Origin: Pusillibacter faecalis
GTDB taxonomy: Bacteria; Bacillota; Clostridia; Oscillospirales; Oscillospiraceae
Assembly (NCBI RefSeq): GCF_018408705.1
Contig: NZ_AP023420.1
Coordinates: 2,046,001-2,110,000 of the forward strand
DNA: 64,000 nucleotides
Direction of reading: 5' to 3'
The first letter of the stretch is position 1; each line of letters starts with the position of its first letter. The position numbers and the translations under genes were made by a program. Shown piece by piece: positions 54,251 through 62,656 of the stretch. The notes beneath the pieces are model-generated. The model saw nothing but the letters and a program-made list of their open reading frames with translations. It had not been told where the DNA came from and did no database searches.

Positions 54251-56158
54251 TTAGACTTCGATCTCAAGGAATTGATCGGTACCCTCGCCACAGTGGGGAC
54301 AGACCCAGCCCTCCGGCAGATCCTGGAACTGGGTGCCGGGCTTGACGTCGCTCTCAGGATCACCCAGCAGCAAGTCGTATTCATAGCCGCAGCCGTTGCA
54401 GAGGTACAGCTTCCGGGACTGGGTGGCCTTTTTGGGCACAGCCCGCTTGATCTTTTTCATGGGCGGGGCAGGCAGTTTTTCACCGGTGTCCAGCGCCTTT
54501 GTCAGCAGGGGGAGAATTTCCAGCACATCGCCCACGATGCCGTAGTCGCAATTTTTAAAAATGCGGGCGTTGGGGTCGATATTGATGGCCACGATGGTGG
54601 AGGCGTCCCGAATCCCCTTCAGGTGCTGGCCCGCACCGGAAATGCCGCAGGCGATGTACAGATTGCCCTTGAACTTTTGACCGGACATGCCCACATAGCG
54701 GTTCAGGGGAACATATTGCAGTGTCTCAGCTACAGGGCGGCTGGAGCCGATGGCCGCGCCGGCGGCCTTGGCCAGGTTTTCAATGAGTTTCATGTTCTTT
54801 TTCTCACCAATGCCCTTGCCGGCGCTGACCACCCGCTCCGCCTGAACGATGGGGGTGTCCAAGGGAATGCCGACCGTGAAATCATAGCCGTCCTTCTTCA
54901 AAGACGCTACCAGGGCGTCGACTTGCTCCTGGGGGGAGCCGTCCTTAAAAATCTGCTTTTTGCGTTCGCCGGTCTCCGGACCGCGCTTCTGGGCCGGAGC
55001 AGCGTCGGCCTTGCCTGCCTTGCCAAGAATATGGGAGGCGATGACCACCCGCTGGATCTCGTTGGTACCCTCGTAGATGGTGGTGATCTTGGCATCGCGG
55101 TAGAACCGCTCCACCTCCATGCCCTTCAGATAGCCGTTGCCGCCGAAGATTTGCAGGGCGTCGTTGGTGACTTCCAGGGCGATATCCGAGGCGTATTGCT
55201 TCGCCATGGCGGATTCCATACCGTAGGGGGCGTGGTCCTGTTTCAGATCAGCGGCGCTGTATACCAGCAGCCGGGCGGCCCGGAGTTTGGTTGCCATGTC
55301 GGCGATCTTGAAGGCAATAGCCTGCTGCTGGCAGATGGGACGGCCGAACTGGACGCGCTCCTTGGAATACTCTACCGCCGCTTCAAAGGCACCCTGAGCG
55401 ATGCCCAGCGCCTGGGCCGCGATGCCGATGCGGCCGCCGTCCAGGGTGGCCATGGCGATCTTAAAGCCCTGGCCCTCCTTTCCCAGCAGGTTCTCCTTGG
55501 GAACCTTGACATTATTGAATAGCAGCTGGCAGGTGGCGGAGGAGCGAATACCCATCTTATCATAGTGATCGCCGAAGGCGAAGCCCTCCCAGCCCCGCTC
55601 CACGATGAAGGCGCTGATACCCCGGGTGCCGATGTCCGGCGTGGTGACGGCAAAGACCACATAGGTATCTGCCTCGCCGCCGTTGGTGATAAAAATCTTC
55701 TCGCCGTTCAAAAGCCAGTGGTCGCCCATGTCCACTGCAGTGGTCTCGGTGCCGCCAGCATCGGAGCCTGCGTTAGGCTCCGTCAGGCCGAAGGCGCCGA
55801 TCTTGCGGCCGGTGCACAGGTCGGGCAGATATTTCATCTTCTGCTCCTCGGTGCCGAAGGCGTAGATGGGATAGGTACCCAGGGATGTGTGGGCTGACAG
55901 GATGACGCCGGTGCCGCCGTCCACCCGAGCCAGCTCCTCCACGGCAATGGCATAGCTGAGGGTGTCCAGCTCCGCACCGCCGTACTTCTTCTCATAGGGG
56001 ATGCCCATCAGGCCCAGCTCGCCCAGCTTTCTCACGGCCTCCGTGGGGAAACGGTTCTCTTGGTCTAATAGAAAGGCGACGGGCTTGACCTCTGTCTCTG
56101 CGAATTCCCGAATTTTGGCCCGCAGGGCTTCATGGGCCTCAGTGGTTTGATAGAACAT
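54251..56158 (-). CDS. Acyl-CoA dehydrogenase / EtfA C-terminal / rubredoxin fusion
   Basis: A 635-residue three-part flavoprotein. Residues 1-~385 are a complete short-chain acyl-CoA dehydrogenase ([64 protein letters not shown], with the catalytic Glu in IYEGTNEIQ). Residues ~430-570 are the FAD-binding C-terminal domain of electron-transfer flavoprotein alpha ([60 protein letters not shown]). Residues ~583-635 are a rubredoxin with Cys587, 590, 620 and 623. EtfB and the EtfA N-terminus are absent. Electrons could pass from acyl-CoA flavin to FAD to rubredoxin and on to the flavodiiron protein. AAAGGAGG precedes the ATG at 56158; the longer frame is rejected. Confidence 0.93.
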   Translation of the reverse strand: MFYQTTEAHEALRAKIREFAETEVKPVAFLLDQENRFPTEAVRKLGELGLMGIPYEKKYGGAELDTLSYAIAVEELARVDGGTGVILSAHTSLGTYPIYAFGTEEQKMKYLPDLCTGRKIGAFGLTEPNAGSDAGGTETTAVDMGDHWLLNGEKIFITNGGEADTYVVFAVTTPDIGTRGISAFIVERGWEGFAFGDHYDKMGIRSSATCQLLFNNVKVPKENLLGKEGQGFKIAMATLDGGRIGIAAQALGIAQGAFEAAVEYSKERVQFGRPICQQQAIAFKIADMATKLRAARLLVYSAADLKQDHAPYGMESAMAKQYASDIALEVTNDALQIFGGNGYLKGMEVERFYRDAKITTIYEGTNEIQRVVIASHILGKAGKADAAPAQKRGPETGERKKQIFKDGSPQEQVDALVASLKKDGYDFTVGIPLDTPIVQAERVVSAGKGIGEKKNMKLIENLAKAAGAAIGSSRPVAETLQYVPLNRYVGMSGQKFKGNLYIACGISGAGQHLKGIRDASTIVAINIDPNARIFKNCDYGIVGDVLEILPLLTKALDTGEKLPAPPMKKIKRAVPKKATQSRKLYLCNGCGYEYDLLLGDPESDVKPGTQFQDLPEGWVCPHCGEGTDQFLEIEV

Positions 56159-57239
56159 ACTGCTTTCCTCCTTTTTCCGCCTTCGACATGTCGCACGAGA
56201 AATGAGCGCCAAATGATTGCTTGTGTTGGCAATAGTATATAAAACTGTTGGGAGGAGCAAAGTGATTTTTGCAACAAATAAATACTTTTGGCGAGGCTTA
56301 CAAAAGAGAGTGCCGCTTTTTGGCGGGTTTGCCAGAGCGGATCAATTTTGAAGGCTTGAGAAAGGTTTTGACGAGAAAGCTGCGGCTAAAGTATGGGGGT
56401 ACACACAAGCGCGGACAGGAGAGTATGAGACGTTGTTTGTGTTCTGCGTTCGCCGGGAAAATCGGATCAGGCCTGTACAGGGACTACACTCTGTCGGCAT
56501 ACAAACGGCTGGGGGAGGGTGCCCACACATATAGACATTCCTTTGCCAAATGTCTGAACCATTGAGAATATTGGATTTTTCTCTGATTTATATGGTATTA
56601 TATGGATGTTAAAAGCTGAAAGTCATTAAAAAACGATGGAGACCGGGACGGTTTTCCACACAAAATTATGATGAGAAAGGACGCCGGAGCCGCAGGCGTG
56701 AGACTGGCTTTGGGAGTAGCTGCGCCTTGCCAGCAAGAAGGGCCGGAAGGAGCCGTCTTGCATCCAACGGGGTGGAAGTACATATAGACCCCTTCTGGCA
56801 CGAAGAAAACGGCTATAGCGGCCCACATGCGGGGGAAGCGTTCCCCGGGAGGAAGAAGGAGGCAGAAAACGTGCCGGTAAAAGCGGTGGGGCGCCGTTGG
56901 GCATACACAAGGCAGGACTTCCGCAGGGCGGTGAACGTCAAACCAGCTGGAGCCGGGAGTCAACTACACAAGGCACCAGGCTCACCACCATTGGTCGGGA
57001 TGCCCTGGTTTGGCAGCAGTGCCGCTGGAATTATCAGGATGGCAAAGACGAACAGACCCGTTCCCTGCCCTGGATGTGGGAACAGGCTCTCGTTTTTGCA
57101 CGGAACAGCGAGGACTATCCCAGGAAGCCGCTGCCCCATGTTCCGGCGGAGTATTTGGCAGTGGCTGAACAAAAATCATGATGGCTTTTGAAGGAATGGC
57201 TGGAGCTTTCTGAACAAGCTGCAGCCATTTGTCAAAAAA
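56159..57239. other. Gene-poor 1.1-kb region
   Basis: Contains the upstream region of the acyl-CoA dehydrogenase gene (a weak TTGCTC-17-TACTAT on the minus strand near 56240-56270 and a perfect palindrome CGACATGTCG at 56184-56193). The frames at 56269-56565, 56727-57191 and 56897-57181 show no ribosome binding site or clear family; the segment CPGCGNRLSF near 57080 faintly recalls a zinc-ribbon protein and could be a gene remnant. Confidence 0.5.
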
Positions 57240-57259
57240 ATCGACAAATATCGACAAAC
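57240..57259. promoter_or_regulatory. Tandem direct repeat, operator candidate
   Basis: Two adjacent 10-mers, ATCGACAAAT and ATCGACAAAC, with an inverted TTTGTC at 57228-57233. They lie about 80 bases before the HTH gene, with a TATTAT box between. Confidence 0.45.
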
Positions 57260-57336
57260 CAGAACTGCAGTTCCTGTTCGTTTTGCTCCCTGTTCTTTAT
57301 TATTATAGAAAATATAAGGAAAAGGAGATGAAAAGG

Positions 57337-57606
57337 ATGCCATCAGCTGTAGTACGCAAACCGCTTGAGAGAATCACCAAATATCACCGGTTAAATCACG
57401 GCACCTTGGACGTTAAAATCCGAGATTCCGGGTTCACAAACGCGGCGGTTGCAGAGGCGCTTGGGATCAGTGAGGAGTATGTGCGTAAGTTGCGAAAAAA
57501 GGACGCCAATATCCACATCAAACTTCTCTCCCAGATCATGGAACTCTTTGACGTTTCCTACCAGGAGCTGACAGTCGTTTGTACTGTGGAATCAGACAAT
57601 GGATGA
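57337..57606 (+). CDS. Helix-turn-helix (Cro/C1-type) regulator
   Basis: An 89-residue DNA-binding protein: VKIRDSGFTNAAVAEALGISEEYVRKLRKKDANIHIKLLSQIMELFDVSYQEL is a typical XRE-family HTH followed by a helix pair. The N-terminus is basic (RKPLERITKYHR). AAAGGAG is placed best for the ATG at 57337, with ATG at 57328 as the alternative. It may regulate itself through the tandem repeat upstream. Confidence 0.78.
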   Translation: MPSAVVRKPLERITKYHRLNHGTLDVKIRDSGFTNAAVAEALGISEEYVRKLRKKDANIHIKLLSQIMELFDVSYQELTVVCTVESDNG

Positions 57607-57792
57607 CGCCATGATACAGGGAAAGCGCTGTCTCAGGCCTAACTGTCCTTCAAACATGAGCAGCCCTGCGTCCCAACAGGGAGAACATACGAACAGCTCC
57701 CGGCATGGATACAGTCCTGCCGGTCTCTTCCAATGGATCTTTGTTGAGACCGCCGTTTCGATGGATATCAGGAAACCAGAAGGAGAATGCAT

Positions 57793-58017
57793 ATGTACCG
57801 CTATCGCGCCACGCCACAAAAAAGTATTGGCAGAAATGACTTGACGTATGGCCTGCTTGCCGAAGAACTCATAGGGATCAAGTGGACTGCAGTTGCTGTG
57901 ATTCCTGATATTTCCTGTGACTGTGCTTTGGTAACCCACCTTGCAGAGCGTTGCACGCACGGGCAATTAGCGCCTTTCCAGATGCTTGATGTTGTTTTAG
58001 ATGTCCTGCTGCTTTAG
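57793..58017 (+). CDS. DUF6514-like small protein
   Basis: A 74-residue protein: MYRYRATPQKSIGRNDLTYGLLAEELIGIKWTAVAVIPDISCDCALVTHLAERCTHGQLAPFQMLDVVLDVLL. The order of a YG.L turn, a VIPDISxD strand-turn, a VxxLxxxC...LxPxxMLDVVxD helix matches DUF6514, a small family common in Clostridia with unknown function. AGAAGGAG is 7 bases before the ATG at 57793 (MYRYR); a start two codons earlier is possible. It lies 186 bases after the HTH gene. Confidence 0.72.
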   Translation: MYRYRATPQKSIGRNDLTYGLLAEELIGIKWTAVAVIPDISCDCALVTHLAERCTHGQLAPFQMLDVVLDVLLL

Positions 58018-58462
58018 CCTGCGCAATATCCCGCGCCACTGTTTGCAGGCAAGGACTCTTGCCTACATCATTTTTCGCTTTTGGCGCTCACGATGAAATA
58101 CTTTTGTATGTGTACATATCCCAATCACGGCTACAGCAGCCGCCCACCTGACAAATAGGAGCAAAGCGAGGGATTAGGGAAGTCTTGCCACGCCTTATAA
58201 ACGCCGCAAAAGACCTGCTCTCAGATAGAAATTTCACAATCTTACCGGGGCTGCCTTGCCTGGAGTGAGCACGCTTGCTCCGCCGCAGCGGTATTCCCTG
58301 CAGAACACACAACTCACCCAAAACCAGATGCCCTGCGGCAGCACAGGTATAGCCGCAGGGCATTTCCGTTGGTCGCAAGGGTGGTCCGCTGTTTCTGCAC
58401 GATTAGCTTTTTCAGCTCTCTACCGTAAATCCATATCCGGATCAGCGAAGGAGGCCGGCTTT
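58018..58462. other. Intergenic region of 445 bp
   Basis: Contains the probable ftsH terminator (58328-58363). No gene is supported. Confidence 0.55.
58328..58363 (-). terminator. Probable terminator of the ftsH operon
   Basis: ATGCCCTGCGGC pairs perfectly with GCCGCAGGGCAT around a 12-base loop, about 100 bases after the ftsH stop; GGTTTTGGG follows on the minus strand. Confidence 0.6.
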
Positions 58463-60274
58463 TCACGCCTGGTTCAGGATAGACATGAACTCCTCGCCCG
58501 TGATCGTCTCCTTTTCATAGAGATACTTGGCCAACTCATCCAGCTTTTTGCGATTTTCCTGCAGGAGCTGGGCAGCCTTTTCATGCTGTCGCTTGACCAG
58601 GGCCATCACCTGCCGGTCAACCTCTGCCTGGGTTTGCGCAGAGCAGGACAGGGAGGTGTCGCCGCCCAGGTATTGATTGTTCAACGTCTCCAAAGCCACC
58701 ATATCAAAGCTCTCGCTCATGCCATAGCGGGTAATCATGGCCCGGGCCAGCTTGGTGGCCTGCTCAATGTCGTTGGAGGCGCCGGTGGAGCTGGTGCCAA
58801 AGACCACTTCCTCAGCAGCCCGGCCGCCGGTAAGAGTGGCGATCCGGTTTTCCAGCTCTTCCCGGGTCATTAAATAGTGGTTGCCCTCCTCCACCTGCAT
58901 GGTGTAGCCCAAGGCGCCGGAGGTGCGGGGAATGATTGTGATTTTCTGTACTGGAGCGGAGTGGGTCTGCTTGGCGGCCACCAAAGCGTGGCCGATCTCG
59001 TGATAGGAAACCGTCCATTTCTCCTGATCTGTCAGGATGGCATTTTTCTTCTGATAGCCGGCGATCACAACCTCAATGCTCTCCTCCAGATCCGCCTGGG
59101 TCGCAAAGCGTCGACCGTCCCGCACAGCCCGCAGGGCTGCCTCGTTGACGATGTTGGCCAGCTCCGCTCCGCTGGCGCCGGAGGCCATCCGTGCCACCTG
59201 CAGGAAGTCCACGTCCTCCGCCACTTTGATTTTTTTGGCGTGAACTTTTAAAATTTCCTCCCGTCCTTTCAGATCCGGCAGCTCCACCGGCACCCGCCGG
59301 TCAAAGCGTCCCGGCCTGGTCAGCGCCGGGTCCAAAGACTCGGGCCGGTTGGTGGCTGCCAGAATGATCACACCGTTGTTGCCCTCAAAGCCATCCATTT
59401 CAGTAAGCAGCTGGTTCAGAGTCTGCTCCCGCTCGTCGTTGCCACCGATCTGCCCATCCCGTTTTTTGCCGATGGCGTCAATCTCGTCAATAAATACGAT
59501 ACAAGGGGACTTTTCCTTGGCCTGCCTGAAAAGGTCCCGGACCTTGCTGGCGCCCATGCCCACAAACATCTCCACAAATTCCGAGCCGGACATAGAGAAA
59601 AAGGGGACGCTGGCTTCACCGGCCACTGCCTTGGCCAGCATCGTCTTGCCGGTGCCCGGAGGGCCCACCAGCAAAATCCCCTTGGGCATGGAGGCCCCGA
59701 TTTCCCGATACTTCTGCGGATCGTGGAGGTACTCCACGATTTCCTTCAAGTTGTCCTTGGCCTCGTCCTCTCCAGCCACATCGGAGAATTTGATGCCCTC
59801 GGAGGACTTGACATAGACCTTGGCGTTGGATTTTCCAAACATCATGGCATTGGGCCCGCCCATCTTATCCATCATCTTTCGGGACAGGAACTGGCCGATG
59901 GCAATGAAGATGGCCAGCGGCAAGACCCAGGCCAGAATTGATGCCAGAAGGGAGGTCTGCTCCACCTCCTCACCGTAGAAGGAAACTCCCGCGTCCAGCA
60001 GGGACTGGGTCAGATTTGGGTCTCCCACCATAGCGGTTTTGTAGACGACGGTTTCCTCCTTGTCCGTGAAGAGAATGCGGTTTTCCTGCTCCTGAAGCTC
60101 CGCCCGTCCGACCTCTCCGTTTTCTACCATGGACAGAAACGTGCCATAGTCCACCTCCTTGATCTGCCGCTGGCTCAGCCAAGGCATGGCCAGCAGGTTG
60201 AACAGCAGTAAAACCAGCAGCACAATTCCGTAGTAATAAATAAGGGGCTTTTTGGGTGTTTTTACTTCATTCAT
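58463..60274 (-). CDS. ftsH: ATP-dependent zinc metalloprotease FtsH
   Basis: Membrane-bound AAA protease that degrades unfolded and regulatory membrane proteins. The 603-residue product has two membrane segments (about 11-31 and 112-132) flanking an extracytoplasmic domain, the AAA module with Walker A GPPGTGKT, Walker [15 protein letters not shown] and SRH region [21 protein letters not shown], and the peptidase domain with the zinc motif HEIGH. AAAGGAG precedes the ATG at 60274; the 37-residue extension is rejected. It overlaps the preceding gene by 8 bases. Confidence 0.96.
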   Translation of the reverse strand: MNEVKTPKKPLIYYYGIVLLVLLLFNLLAMPWLSQRQIKEVDYGTFLSMVENGEVGRAELQEQENRILFTDKEETVVYKTAMVGDPNLTQSLLDAGVSFYGEEVEQTSLLASILAWVLPLAIFIAIGQFLSRKMMDKMGGPNAMMFGKSNAKVYVKSSEGIKFSDVAGEDEAKDNLKEIVEYLHDPQKYREIGASMPKGILLVGPPGTGKTMLAKAVAGEASVPFFSMSGSEFVEMFVGMGASKVRDLFRQAKEKSPCIVFIDEIDAIGKKRDGQIGGNDEREQTLNQLLTEMDGFEGNNGVIILAATNRPESLDPALTRPGRFDRRVPVELPDLKGREEILKVHAKKIKVAEDVDFLQVARMASGASGAELANIVNEAALRAVRDGRRFATQADLEESIEVVIAGYQKKNAILTDQEKWTVSYHEIGHALVAAKQTHSAPVQKITIIPRTSGALGYTMQVEEGNHYLMTREELENRIATLTGGRAAEEVVFGTSSTGASNDIEQATKLARAMITRYGMSESFDMVALETLNNQYLGGDTSLSCSAQTQAEVDRQVMALVKRQHEKAAQLLQENRKKLDELAKYLYEKETITGEEFMSILNQA

Positions 60275-60725
60275 ATTGGGTCGCTCCTTTTTCGTTAGTT
60301 TCCTGGTTCTCGGCCGCTTGAAGAAGTGCGGCCAAAGCGGCGGCCAGCGCCTGGCGCATGGACAAGGTTGCAAAGTCCATAGCATATTCTGCGTAAAGGG
60401 CTGCGGCCTCGGCGTGATCTATCGCTTCCGTATGGTTTTTGCCATGCAGATCCTCAGGCAGTTCTTTTTGCAGCAGCTCCTCCATGCGTTTCATATAGTC
60501 CAGCTGAACACCGGACAGGGCGGCTACAGCCGGTGAGCGGCCCTCTTTCACGCTCCTGGCTAGGGACTGGCTGGTTTTACGGCAGTCCGCCAGGACGCTG
60601 GTGAGGGCTTGGCGGAGTTGAGCGGAATCCAGACGCTGAGCCTGTTGAATGCGCAGCCTGAGAAGCCTGTACTCGTCCTCCAGTTCATGGAGCTTTGCTG
60701 CAAAGCTATTTCCATTCAAAGCCAT
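60267..60725 (-). CDS. Hypothetical helical protein upstream of ftsH
   Basis: A 152-residue soluble protein made of long amphipathic helices (LHELEDEYRLLRLRIQQAQRLDSAQLRQALTSVLADCRKTSQSLARSVKEG; MKRMEELLQKELPEDLHG; AAALYAEYAMDFATLSMRQALAAALAALLQAAE). Family not recognised. It overlaps the ftsH start by 8 bases and GGAGG is before its ATG, so it is probably co-translated and functionally linked to FtsH. Confidence 0.75.
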   Translation of the reverse strand: MALNGNSFAAKLHELEDEYRLLRLRIQQAQRLDSAQLRQALTSVLADCRKTSQSLARSVKEGRSPAVAALSGVQLDYMKRMEELLQKELPEDLHGKNHTEAIDHAEAAALYAEYAMDFATLSMRQALAAALAALLQAAENQETNEKGATQYE

Positions 60726-61750
60726 CGTGTTTCCTCCGTTTTTTCCTCCGGGATGTTGTCATGTCTTCTTTATACCAGCATAGCTGCAAGGTGGCGACTG
60801 TCAAAGGCTGGGCTATGTATAGACAAATACCTTCCAGTGTCAAAAAGACTGACAGATTGGCTCCGCTGTCAATACATGGCTGCGAAATTGTCAGGGTTCA
60901 GGCCGGGAAGACTTGGCGATTGCTCAGATATCAACAAGGCACGACCGGCAACAAGGATAGGTGGGGATCAAACGGGAATTCAGGAAGATTCAAGTCTATG
61001 GCGCAGACTGCGGTGTGCCTCCAGGCGCTAAAATGCATGGAAAAGGACCGGGGGAGCAACCTCTCAGACCAATGGCGCTGCTGAACAGGCTGACGCCCAA
61101 TATTGGTATGGCGCTCAGAAGGCTGTCCTCTGCAGAGCCTTCGTCAAAAAAAGTGGCTGCATGATGAGGCTATCCCGTTGCCCGGCGTTGACCAACACAA
61201 AGTCTCTCGGGGAGATGACGGAAATGAAGCCCTTTGCCGGCAGCATTCTCTGGTGGAATCCCTGCCAAGGAGAGTGCTGTTGGGGGAGGGGGCGGATTTC
61301 GCAGTCAGAGCGCTTTTTAAACAGGGCGGCGACATCCCACTGGCAGTATGCCGCCTTTCCCAGGTGATGATGGAGTCTAGCACGTCCAAGGCCAGACCGC
61401 CGTACTTCCCCGCCCGGCGGCAGGCAGAATGGCCCGGAGGATAGTCCGCCTTTTCCCTTGTTGAACCCATGGAGATGAGGAGAGCCGCGTGTTCCTTTAC
61501 GGCCCCAATGTAAACATCCGGGAGTACACACTGCCGGAAGTCCTGAAGTTCCCGCTACTATGGCTTATCATAAATAACCGCCCTTCTGTGAGAAACATAC
61601 GCCCTGCCTGATGCCGGAAAACGGCACTCCCTGGTTCGCAAGACCGGTTCTGCGGGCGATCGATCCCCGGAGAGGATGGCTCTGTGCCGGGACTGAAAAG
61701 CCTGCCGCTGACAGTGAGAAGCATCCGGATACCTCATGGCGGAGGAGGAC
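60726..61750. other. Gene-poor 1-kb region
   Basis: No supported gene. Only the ftsH promoter (60777-60804) at its left end and several unsupported short frames are present. Confidence 0.5.
60777..60804 (-). promoter_or_regulatory. Promoter of the ftsH operon
   Basis: On the minus strand: TTGACA, 16 bases, TATGCT, about 52 bases before the first gene. Confidence 0.6.
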
Positions 61751-61798
61751 AGAACGAAAAGGTTCCCCGCGTACCTGCGCGGGGAACCTTTTCGTTCT
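61751..61798. repeat. Perfect 21-bp inverted repeat
   Basis: AGAACGAAAAGGTTCCCCGC (plus one more G) is repeated inverted around a 6-base loop. It could form a strong hairpin on either strand and probably ends the TetR transcript; no long T-run follows. The size is unusual for a simple terminator. Confidence 0.7.
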
Positions 61799-61951
61799 AT
61801 TGGTGTATGGACTTTCCCGGTGCAGAGCCCCAAGCACATGACACCATCTGCCTGCACTTGATGCTGCGGCGGGAATGCGGGCACGGGATAAATCCTGACC
61901 GCTCCACAGAGTGCAATCACAGATGTGTTCCATGGTGTGTGGGCGGGGAAA

Positions 61952-62497
61952 TCAGCTGGCGGTACCGGATTCGCGCCAGATCTCACCGGAAATCAGCCCG
62001 CTGATCTGCTGGGCAAGAATGTCTGGATTTTGCTCCTTGGTCAGGTTATCCAGCAGCAGTCCCACGACGCCATAGGAATAAAAGCTGACCGCAGTCTCCA
62101 GATCAGAGGCCGGAAGCGTCCGGCCAGCAGCATGCGCGCGGATCATCTCGTCAAAATAGGCACGGGAAAACCGCCTCAGCAGCTGGCTCATCTCTTCCCT
62201 TCGCTGAGAGGACAGCAGATGCCGGATCAACCGCTTTTCTTCTGATGTGACAGTGATCACTGACTTTAAGGCGTCCTGCACGGAAGGAGCTTCCAGGCTT
62301 GCAAGCAGTGTTTTCTGCAGCCGTTGTTCCATCAGATATTCGATGACTTCCATAGTGTCCTGAAAGTGGTAATAAAAGGTCTGACGGCTGATGTGACAGG
62401 CATCCACCAGCTCCTTGACTGTGATCTTTTCCACATTCTTATGCTCCAGGAGTCCGGCAAAGGTTTCGGCAATCACCTGCTTGACGTCTACAGGCAT
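61952..62497 (-). CDS. TetR-family regulator
   Basis: A 181-residue repressor. The N-terminal HTH (about 8-52) reads VIAETFAGLLEHKNVEKITVKELVDACHISRQTFYYHFQDTMEVIEYL; the C-terminal domain has the SFYSYGVVGLLLDNL pattern of the DhaS-like/TetR_C_33 type. GGAGGTGG precedes the ATG. The target is unknown; no efflux pump or divergent gene is adjacent in the window, and the upstream neighbour is the SLH gene on the same strand. Confidence 0.88.
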   Translation of the reverse strand: MPVDVKQVIAETFAGLLEHKNVEKITVKELVDACHISRQTFYYHFQDTMEVIEYLMEQRLQKTLLASLEAPSVQDALKSVITVTSEEKRLIRHLLSSQRREEMSQLLRRFSRAYFDEMIRAHAAGRTLPASDLETAVSFYSYGVVGLLLDNLTKEQNPDILAQQISGLISGEIWRESGTAS

Positions 62498-62601
62498 CGG
62501 GTCCCACCTCCACGTTTTAAGAAAAATCGTCTTATTCTACCAAAAAAGAGCGGTTTCGTCCAGTATTTCATGGGCGCACCAGGGTACAGGTGGATATATT
62601 G

Positions 62602-62643
62602 AGAAAGCGGGACCTGCTCCTATAGGACCAGGTCCCGCTTTCT
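62602..62643 (-). terminator. Terminator of the SLH gene
   Basis: AGAAAGCGGGACCTG pairs with CAGGTCCCGCTTTCT around a 12-base loop; it begins 14 bases past the SLH stop at 62657 on the minus strand. Confidence 0.75.
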
Positions 62644-62656
62644 TGTGTGCAAAGAA

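Noticed and set aside
56727..57191. Frame with a CPGCGN motif, faintly like a Cys-rich KTR zinc-ribbon protein
   Set aside because: The second Cys pair is missing, there is no ribosome binding site, and two overlapping frames compete; at most a remnant.
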